A DNA stretch of 64,000 bases from Elsinoe arachidis. Lineage: Eukaryota; Ascomycota; Dothideomycetes; Myriangiales; Elsinoaceae. The stretch is taken from contig JAAPAX010000001.1 in assembly GCA_013372555.1 (NCBI GenBank), positions 4,030,001 to 4,094,000 on the forward strand. The letters run 5' to 3'. The notes under the pieces were generated by a model. The model had not been told where the DNA came from, did not search any database, and saw only the letters and a list, made by a program, of their open reading frames with translations. Below, in pieces: positions 56,301 to 64,000 of the stretch. The translations under genes and the position numbers were made by a program. Position 1 is the stretch's first letter. The number at the start of each line of letters is the position of its first letter.

Positions 56301-58025
56301 GATGCTTCCCTCTTACTGCCGTCCGACTTTGACACCGCAGTCGACCTCGCTCGGAAGAACTTTGCAGACAGCATCGGCGCACCAAAGATCCCTAATGTAC
56401 AGTGGTCGGACGTTGGCGGGCTAGCTAATGTCAAAGAGGCCGTCATTGAGACCATTCAGCTTCCTCTGTCAAGGCCGGAGCTCTTCGCTAAAGGTCTCAA
56501 GAAGCGATCTGGTATTCTATTCTATGGTCCTCCTGGTACTGGTAAGACCCTGCTCGCCAAGGCCATCGCTACCGAATTCAGCCTCAACTTCTTCTCGGTG
56601 AAGGGTCCCGAATTGCTCAATATGTACATCGGAGAGTCTGAAGCCAACGTCCGTCGTGTATTCCAACGAGCGCGAGATGCGAGACCCTGCGTGGTCTTCT
56701 TCGATGAGTTGGACAGTGTTGCTCCGAAACGTGGCAACCAGGGCGATTCTGGTGGTGTAATGGATCGCATCGTCTCGCAGCTTCTGGCAGAGCTCGACGG
56801 CATGAGTGATGGAGATGAGGGCGGAGGCGCAGGTGTCTTCGTCATCGGTGCTACCAATCGACCTGACCTCCTCGACCAAGCGCTTCTCCGACCCGGCAGA
56901 TTCGACAAGATGCTGTATCTCGGCATCTCCGATACGCATGACAAGCAGGCTAAGATTCTGGGTGCCTTGACGAGAAAGTGAGTGTTGCCACCACGTCGTC
57001 TTCTAAAGATATGCTGACCTTCCAGATTCACGCTTTCCCCCGACATCGACCTCAACAAAGTCGCCTCTATTCTTCCCTTTACCTACACCGGTGCCGATCT
57101 CTACGCTCTCTGTTCCGACGCCATGCTCAAAGCCGTTACTCGCTCCGCCCGCCGAGTCGACACCAAGATTGCTGCCATCAACGCCGAGCGCACTTCCACC
57201 GTGCCACCAAAACCTTCCATCACCGTCGCGCAATTCTTCGACCACCACGCTCAACCAACCGATCTAGCAGTCGAAGTCACCGAATCTGACTTTGCCGAAG
57301 CAAAATCCGAGCTCGTCCCGTCCGTCTCCGCCGAAGAACTGGGTCACTACGAGCGCGTCCGCCGTGAATTCGAAGGCACCCCGACCACGACCAAGCCACC
57401 CACCGCCACCGCACCCACCAACGCCCAACCCAATCGCGTCCCAACCCAAGCCGAAGTCGAAGCCTGGCAAGCCAAGCGCATCGAAGAAATGATCCGCGCC
57501 GGCATGAGCGACGGCTCCCTCGCCAAAGGCGGCGACAAGGGAAAAGGCAAAGCCCGCGCTCTCGCACCGCCCATCACCTCCGACCCACGCGTCAACGGCT
57601 CCGTCTCCCCGCCCATGACATCCGACTCAGACCGCCGCACCGAAAGCAGGGACAGCACCATCGCGTCCGACGACGATGGTGATGCGGACAGCGACTTTGT
57701 CATCCGCACTGGCCAGCTGAACATCGCCTCCAACGGCAATGGCGCATCCACCAATGGCTCCGACACAGGCAGGGTGAGGGAGAGGGAAAGTCGGTTCTTC
57801 AGCCGGGACAAGGGGAAGGGAAAAGATAAAGAGAAGAGGGGGAAGAGCAGGACTATGGGATTGTTTTCGTCAAAGGGGAAAGGGAAGGAGAGGGAGAGGG
57901 AACGAGAGAGGGAAGAGGGAGAGGGGAAGGGAAAGGGCAGGGAGATGAGGGAGGAGGAAAGGAATGGTGAGAAGGAGAGGGAGGGGTTTGGCGATGCGGC
58001 GAGTGATAAGGGGTTGTATGATTGA
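53356..58025 (+). CDS. PEX6: Peroxisomal AAA ATPase Pex6
   Basis: With Pex1 it extracts ubiquitinated Pex5 receptor from the peroxisome membrane. Three exons: 53356-53515, 53566-56977 and 57026-58025; introns 50 and 48 bp; 1523 aa. The start MAYNDPTPGSLKRKRRRR and the restored YIAVREWTPP match fungal Pex6. D1 is degenerate (HSTQRNIGKS in place of a clean Walker A). D2 is intact: GPPGTGKT near residue 1040, VVFFDELDSV near 1095, IGATNRPDLLD and RPGRFDK. The C-terminal tail beyond D2 and its lid is long, about 250 residues, and ends in a Lys/Glu/Arg/Gly low-complexity stretch encoded by almost pure purine DNA (57770-58020). Confidence 0.95.
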
Positions 58026-58840
58026 TTTGGGTGGGATGGGGGGAGCGGAGGAGGGAGGGGGGAGATGCATGGTGGGGGGTATTGAGTTGGCTGGGCGTGG
58101 TGTGGAAGAGAGGGAGAACTGGTGGTGAGCGGTCACGGAGACTATTAAGGCAAATCTATGGAACTGGGATCTCGGTCGAGGGTGAATCATTGGAGACGGA
58201 CGAAACAAATGTGGGAGATGTAGATCTACATCAAAAATCAAAAGCGTGCGTTACCCATTATCCATTACGCCGTATTCGAAGGCCTCAGGAGACGCACTTG
58301 ACCGTGTCAGTCGGACACTTCAGAGCAGTGTCAGTGCCCCTTGAAAATACTGCTTCACCAGTCTATTTGCGCGGGAAAGGCTAGACAAGCATTCATTCCA
58401 TATCACCGACAAGCACAATCATCACCATCACTCACTGGCACTCAATCGAAAGACACCACTGCATTACTTCACTATACTCCTTGCTATACTCTTTCGCTAT
58501 GCTCCATGCCACATTCTTCGCCCCATTGGCTGGCTGGCTCTGTCCTCGTCTGATCGTTATACAATCGCCAGCCTAACTCTTCTGCCTGCCCTCATATGAC
58601 CAAGACTGAATTAGACTCTCGGAGGCAGCAGGCAGAATTTTTTGGTGGGTAATGTACACGCAATCGCAAGAAAACAAAAAAGCAGATCGTTCAGCTGTTC
58701 ATCTTACACTCCTCCTTGCCTCCACTGTCTGTCCGGGAGAGCATCACTACTTCCTTCCGTCTTGTCTCTTCTCTTGCTTCCTCTGCCGTGACCATTGTCT
58801 GATCTTCTATCGCTGTTCCGTTCTCGTCGTGTGTTCAAGT
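58026..58840. other. Convergent intergenic region
   Basis: 815 bp. The left 110 bases continue the G-rich arm from PEX6; the rest is mixed. No supported gene. Confidence 0.5.
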
Positions 58841-61800
58841 CTAGTATCCCCCAGAATCATACCCGCTATAGTACTGCCTCCCCTGCTGCTGCGCCGGCTG
58901 ATACTGTGGAGGTTGCTGCGGATGCTGCGGCTGCGGAGGCGGAGGGACCGGCTTAGCGCTCGAAGCATATGGACTCGGCGGTGCGTAGTCGGAGTACTGC
59001 TGCTGGCCGTAGACTGGTGGCTGAGCGGGCTGAGCGTGGACGGGGTGACCGAGTGGCTGCTGTGGGTAGTATGCTGCCAGAGGCACGTACGGGGATGCTT
59101 CGCGGGCGTAGGGGGATGCGGGACGAGCGTAGGCTGCGCTTGGCTGGGCGTACTGGGGCTGTTGTGCATAGGCGGGCTGAGCCACCGGCTGGGCATATTC
59201 CGGACGGTAGTTTGGTGGAGGTGGCGGGATCTGACCGTATCCGGGCTGAGGGATGGGGGGAGGTTGTTGGTAGAATGCTGCTGCAGCAGAGTGCGACGCG
59301 TCTCTCTGGTATGGCTGGGTTGGTGGACGGGGCGGGTATGACTCTCTCCTTGTCTGATCCTGAACGTACGAAGGGACAGGATAGCCGGACGAGACCTGCT
59401 GCACAACAGGCTGAGGTGGCAGACCTGGCTGCTGTTGCTGCTGTTTCGCCCTCTTGTACGCTTCGTAGCTGGTGGGGAGAACCGGTCCAGCGTCGTCTTG
59501 CTGACGGCCACGATGGACGACAGGCATTGGCTGGGGACCACGACCAATGTGAGGGGCACTGGCATGTTCGTAGGCGGATCCATGCGAGCCTGTCTTCCCG
59601 CTTCCATAGTCGGGGATGTGTCCCCGAGAGGCGATTCTCTTCCCATGCTGTGCAGTATTGCGCCTGCCAATCTTCGGGCTGGGTGCAGGTGACTCTTCTT
59701 CCGACTCCGACTCCTCTTCGGACTCATCCGATATCTGTCCTTCCTCTTTGTCGTGCTCACCAGGGATATATTCATTGCGGATGACGTCGGGAATCGCTGC
59801 CTCTTCTGTATCGCTGTATGACATGCGCTGTCTCTTTCTCTCATGTTTATTCGTCTTGTGCTTATTGTTCTTCCTGCCCTGACCCCTAGTGTGGGTCTTA
59901 TTGGTCTTACGATCTCCGATGAAGGATGTTGGAAGGCCGGACGATGGAGATGGCGGGTCGGGAAGCACTGTAGGCCTGCGGGGATCGTACTCGTCTTCCC
60001 CAGCTTCGGTCATGGACATCTCAGTGTCTTCGTTGTCACGAAGATGGAGGAACTCGCGCTTGAGCTGGCTGCCTTGAGCTGGCGACTGGTGCTGACCTGA
60101 AGTGTTGACTGTCTGTTGCTGGTATGGATTGTACAAGGACGCAGTGAGAGCAGCTAGGTCGATACCGCCAAAAGAGGGTGTAGCGGCTGGTGGTGTTTCC
60201 ACTGCAGTGACTGCACGTTGTAGGCTTGGCACACCATCGGGGAAGACCTGCGGAGGCATAGCTGCGGCGAGCAGGTCAAGCTTCTCCTGAGTCATTCCGC
60301 TCAAATTGACAGTCTCCTTCATGGCCTCGATGTGTGGAAGCTCAATCATGCTTTCGATCCATGCGGCAGGTGAGGAAGTCGTATCATTGCCAATGTGCAC
60401 AACTTGGAAGTGTTGAAGGAGACCACTGAGTGATGGCCACCGTTTGCCAGCACTGTCTGGGTCAAGCTGCTCCAGCGGAATAGTGCCACCAAGACTTGCT
60501 GACTGAACGCATTCCTGGCAGTACAGTCCACCCCACTTTCTCAAAGGCTTCATTTCGGGGCGTGTTGACATGGATTGAGCGAAAGTGCCAATGTCCAGTG
60601 GCCTATCAAAGGCCGTGAAGAACTGCTTGCCAACTGCATGAAGGATAGCCTTGAGCCTAATGGCATCATCTAGGTCTGGAACTGCACCGGTGGCACGTAG
60701 GAGCTCTTTCGTAATCTTGCCGACGAGTTCGCGCTCCTCAACTGTGGCTTCTTTGGGCGGAGGCTTGAAGCTACGCAGTGCAGGGTTGTTGGTCTTGTGC
60801 TCAGGATAGTGGTCGATCACTTCTTTGGGTTTAGGGGGCTTCTGCTTGTGCAATGGTTGTGAAGGCGGAGCGCGGGGCTCGACTGAAGCCTGTCTCTCTG
60901 TCTTGACCTTGACCTGACTCGATGGCGTGGAGTCTCGTACCGGGGTATTCGTGGCTCCTGACTTGATAGCGGGATTAAGCGCTCCAGAAACGTAAGCGTT
61001 CTGGGCACTGCTGAGCAAGTTGTGCAGTGCCGGGTCTGGGTATGGGCTTTGCAAAGATCTCAGCAGAGCATCGATAGCGGAAGGATCGGGTACCGAAGCT
61101 GGAGCTTCACTCTTGACAGGAGCGGTTGGGGCTTGAGTCACCCATGTGCTATTGGCATAGAGGGGTGGTACACGCCTGCTCTCTAGGGGGTGTCGCTTGA
61201 ATGGTGGGTAATCCGGCCATTCTGCGGTGTGCCAGGATACCACGACATTGCCGTTACCGAAGTCAGACTCATGCTTGGCGCCGTAATGCTGCATCATTCC
61301 GTCAAAGGTGTATTTCTTGGAGATGTCATTGCATTCACTGCAGACGAAGAGATCGCGCATTTTCGACTCCGTGATTGGCTTTACGCGCTGGTCGAAGAGA
61401 TACTTCATTGTTTCCAGTGTGATAGCGTGGCCCATTACGAAATCTGACGGATCGGTTTCCAGGCGGAATTGGTCAAGGGTAGTCATCAGGATGTCGGCTG
61501 CGAAGTTCTCGACGTCGTTCGGAAGCAGGCGATTGCAGTTGTTCCAGCGGTCCCGAATAACACGTGTTGCAATGTCCAACAACTTGACTCGGACGGGCTT
61601 CTGTGCTCGTTCCTGAGATCCATCGCCACCCTGATCGCGGTTGATGGCGCCTTTGTGACGGCTGGTGCGTTTTGTGATTTGGTCGACATAATCGCCACTG
61701 TTCATAGCACTCAAACGACGCTGTTCGGTTTGCTCGGCCAGTAATCTCTGTTCAAAGAGACGAGGCTTCAGAGTCTTCCATTCTTGATCGGTGAGAGGAA

Positions 61801-62056
61801 AAGCGATTTTGCATGCAGCTCGGAAAGCCGCCATATGCTGAAGTACTGTGGGATAGAGCGGAGGCTCGAATTCTTCGACCGCCCGACGCTCAATCTCTTC
61901 TTTCCTTGCAACCATCGACGCATTTTGATCCGCCATGTAGCCGTTGTCGATTCTGGTTGGTGGAGTTCCGTAGGCTTGGTATGCTTGACCGGGTTGCGGT
62001 GTTGAGTTGTAGGATGGCGTCGAGGGCCTGCTTCCGTTGAAGCTGTTACCGTTCAT
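58841..62056 (-). CDS. Large protein with zinc-finger-like segments and P/Q/Y-rich tail
   Basis: Single exon, 1071 aa; function unknown. The N-terminal half has a helical region (FRAACKIAFPLTDQEWKTLKPRL) followed by FVCSECND...MMQHYGAKHES, a C2H2-like finger, and WHTAEWPDYPPF. A second CxxC...H unit (YCQECVQS ... LLQHFQVVHIG) lies near residue 510. This arrangement resembles an uncharacterised fungal family (I recall it as DUF7892, not verified). A basic segment (TRGQGRKNNKHKTNKHERKR) may be a nuclear signal. The last 200 residues are Pro, Gln, Tyr and Ala repeats typical of condensate-forming or RNA-associated proteins; that is inference. Confidence 0.75.
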   Translation of the reverse strand: MNGNSFNGSRPSTPSYNSTPQPGQAYQAYGTPPTRIDNGYMADQNASMVARKEEIERRAVEEFEPPLYPTVLQHMAAFRAACKIAFPLTDQEWKTLKPRLFEQRLLAEQTEQRRLSAMNSGDYVDQITKRTSRHKGAINRDQGGDGSQERAQKPVRVKLLDIATRVIRDRWNNCNRLLPNDVENFAADILMTTLDQFRLETDPSDFVMGHAITLETMKYLFDQRVKPITESKMRDLFVCSECNDISKKYTFDGMMQHYGAKHESDFGNGNVVVSWHTAEWPDYPPFKRHPLESRRVPPLYANSTWVTQAPTAPVKSEAPASVPDPSAIDALLRSLQSPYPDPALHNLLSSAQNAYVSGALNPAIKSGATNTPVRDSTPSSQVKVKTERQASVEPRAPPSQPLHKQKPPKPKEVIDHYPEHKTNNPALRSFKPPPKEATVEERELVGKITKELLRATGAVPDLDDAIRLKAILHAVGKQFFTAFDRPLDIGTFAQSMSTRPEMKPLRKWGGLYCQECVQSASLGGTIPLEQLDPDSAGKRWPSLSGLLQHFQVVHIGNDTTSSPAAWIESMIELPHIEAMKETVNLSGMTQEKLDLLAAAMPPQVFPDGVPSLQRAVTAVETPPAATPSFGGIDLAALTASLYNPYQQQTVNTSGQHQSPAQGSQLKREFLHLRDNEDTEMSMTEAGEDEYDPRRPTVLPDPPSPSSGLPTSFIGDRKTNKTHTRGQGRKNNKHKTNKHERKRQRMSYSDTEEAAIPDVIRNEYIPGEHDKEEGQISDESEEESESEEESPAPSPKIGRRNTAQHGKRIASRGHIPDYGSGKTGSHGSAYEHASAPHIGRGPQPMPVVHRGRQQDDAGPVLPTSYEAYKRAKQQQQQPGLPPQPVVQQVSSGYPVPSYVQDQTRRESYPPRPPTQPYQRDASHSAAAAFYQQPPPIPQPGYGQIPPPPPNYRPEYAQPVAQPAYAQQPQYAQPSAAYARPASPYAREASPYVPLAAYYPQQPLGHPVHAQPAQPPVYGQQQYSDYAPPSPYASSAKPVPPPPQPQHPQQPPQYQPAQQQGRQYYSGYDSGGY

Positions 62057-62300
62057 GTTGGTACGGCTTGAAGAATTGTCTGTGATTAGAAGTTAGAACT
62101 GTACGAGCGTGAATGATAAAATTTTCCCGTAGGGCAGGCCGATCAGAGTCAGCCTGCACCACAGGTCGAGCAGCAGGCAGCGGCAGCGAAATGCAGAGCA
62201 GCGAAAGCTATGAGGATGGGTGCTATAATTATTTGAGGTGGTCGAGCGGTCGCAAGAAGATGTGCAAACAAAGGAGAAGCTTGGCCTTGACCATCGGAGT

Positions 62301-63417
62301 TTAAAACTTACGAGTCATGTGATCTGTGTGGGTCGGATGATTGTCGGCAAGCATGAACAGTACTCGAGCACCTTGTGATGTCGACACCCCTGGAGGCAAC
62401 GATGCTTCCCAACTCAGCCACTTTGCGGCATCTTCGATCTTGCGCTTGGCAGCACTTGTCGTGTCTTGCAAGTATCCATCAAGCGAAGCTGCAAAGTCTG
62501 TCTTGAACATGTTGTATGTCTCTCGTGCCTTACCTAGGCTTGGGAGATGATATACCTTGGATATTGACAGGTTACTGGGGGCGGCACTCCTTGATGAAAG
62601 CTGTGTTGGGGATATGTAGTTCTTCTCTGAGGTTCGAAAGACAAATGGAAGTAGGGGCAGAAGGACTTTGTCAGGTGTGACGATGACCTCGACGTCCTGG
62701 AGCATGTTAGCAGAGTTTGGCGCCTGTGAGTGATCATGTTGATACCCTTGCTGTATGTAATTCGAAGCAGTTACCACACAACCGGACCTGGAATTGCCAG
62801 ATGATGCGTACTCCGGTCGGACCTGGACCTGAACTCCAGAAAGTCTTCCTCTCGGGCGCTTTGTTCGATCTGACGAAGCATGACTCGCAGTGATCAGACG
62901 AGAGAAGCTCGACCATGCGTTTGGTTGAAGCACCATCGAGTGGCGACGGGAGTTGATCGGCGTAGGATTCCCACGATATTTGCCAGATGTCGTCGCTGGA
63001 CATGGCTGGTAGCTTGCTGTCTGTCGCGTTGATGGCTGACTTTGTTGACGTAAGACATTTGCGGAAAGTCTGACACGTCTTGAGACAGGCGCGCAGGTCG
63101 AAGGGGTTTAGGTAGGAAAGGGTATGCTGGAGAAAAGGCTCTGGTAGATCTGTGACGATGCGTTTCGATGCATTCACTGATAGGTTTGATGATGTTGTGT
63201 CGATCTTGATGCGTTTCGATGATTCGACATCGCTGTCTTCGTCGAGTGGCCTCTTCGTAGTGACAGCAGACTCGGCAAAAGCCTCTGCAGTACCTTCACG
63301 CTCGAGGTCGCCAAGGTAGCTGTCATCATCTGATAGGCCTTGCCTATCGTCGTCCTGCTTGAGCGGCGTCTGCGCCGCGGACTCGTAGAGCCCTTCATCA
63401 TACGGGTCCTCATCCAT
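62301..63417 (-). CDS. F-box protein
   Basis: Two exons on the minus strand, 63417-62746 and 62696-62301; 355 aa; the 49-bp intron has donor GTATCA, branch site GCTAAC and acceptor CCAG. The F-box (VTDLPEPFLQHTLSYLNPFDLRACLKTCQTFRKCL, shown here only as the run from TDLPEPF to CQTF) would bind Skp1 in an SCF ubiquitin ligase. A Cys pair follows (CESCFV) and the splice joins RLCGNCFELHTAR to DVEVIVTPDKVLLP. The N-terminus is acidic with a basic patch. The start MDEDPYDEG is the likeliest; the frame remains open upstream. The 3' end is uncertain: a GTAAGT sits just before the stop, so the last codons could be an intron start. Confidence 0.75.
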
Positions 63418-64000
63418 CTTGCGATGAATGGCTCCCGGCCCGTTGGTATACTGGGAGCGGTATTCGTACTTATCTGCTTTTGCACGAAAATTGCACGAGC
63501 AAAAGCCAGCGACACAGAGCAGCGGCGCGGACAGTGAGCAGTTGAGGTTGTCGCGAAGAAGAGAAGAGAAGGGGATGTCGGGCTGTCGCGTCACAGAATT
63601 TCCAAAAAACTTGGTCAAAGCTTCGGCAACGGCCGACTCCGCAGAGCCGCCCCGGTCATGCTCCACTTCTATACCAACAGTGTTGGCTACGACTTCATAC
63701 ACATTGCAGGGCAACGAGTACCGCACAGAACAGCTCCTCCTCTACTCACGCATACCGAGAGAACTCTCACAAGCATCACAAAACACATTCCGACGAGCGT
63801 CTCCTCCTTAGTCACACACTTGCTTACCATTTGGCAGGCGCCAGTCTGGTCGGATACGCCGACACGGAGTCAGTCATAGCATGGTATGAGAACTGATACA
63901 GCAAACAAGGTGTCAATCATGTGGCGCGACAGTCTTCGCGAAGCCGGATATCTTACGGTGTGCAAGGAGTCCAAGAATGAGCTGAGTAGTGGTCGCATCC
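63418..64000. other. Right edge of window, no gene seen
   Basis: 583 bp upstream of the F-box gene. Short frames on both strands lack domains. A neighbouring gene may start beyond the edge. Confidence 0.45.

Overview
The window is nuclear DNA from a filamentous ascomycete, most likely a dothideomycete-type Pezizomycotina. Genes are closely packed, introns are mostly 44-58 bp with GT(A/N)NGT donors and (g)CTGAC/CTAAC branch sites, and a block of transposon DNA shows repeat-induced point mutation (RIP). The species cannot be named from sequence reading alone. There is no operon structure, CRISPR array or rRNA, and I saw no convincing tRNA.

Layout. Bases 1-4300 are a gene-free, RIP-degraded repeat block: a retrotransposon end with a polypurine tract, a probable LTR (1836-2167) carrying a 130-bp tandem duplication, then 2.1 kb of DNA almost free of CpA and CpG. 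From 4300 the sequence becomes ordinary and holds 21 protein genes: an MFS transporter (-), an RRM protein with a metallothionein-like tail (+), a Rim15-type kinase (+), RPB4 (-), a LIM-RhoGAP of Lrg1 type (+), a secreted PEBP protein (-), a two-domain GFA/CENP-V protein (+), a disordered protein (-), MMS19 (-), MTD1 (+), RPF2 (-), ATP synthase subunit e (+), the mitochondrial-fission dynamin DNM1 (-), an isochorismatase-like hydrolase (+), a second disordered protein (+), an acid-lipase/steryl-esterase-type hydrolase (-), a Zn2Cys6 regulator (-) divergent from a nine-exon sugar transporter (+), PEX6 (+), a large protein of unknown function (-) and an F-box protein (-). Most are housekeeping genes. 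The regulator/transporter pair is the only neighbourhood that looks like a small functional module.

I assembled multi-exon genes by hand by joining frames across splice sites, so each span runs from start codon to stop codon and the exons are listed in the evidence. Nothing looks like a defence island or biosynthetic cluster. The most unusual signals are (1) about ten places where the top strand changes within roughly 1 kb from C-rich to G-rich, a pattern that is its own reverse complement and sits over genes on both strands; (2) the RRM/metallothionein-like fusion; and (3) two adjoining repeats with different RIP footprints.
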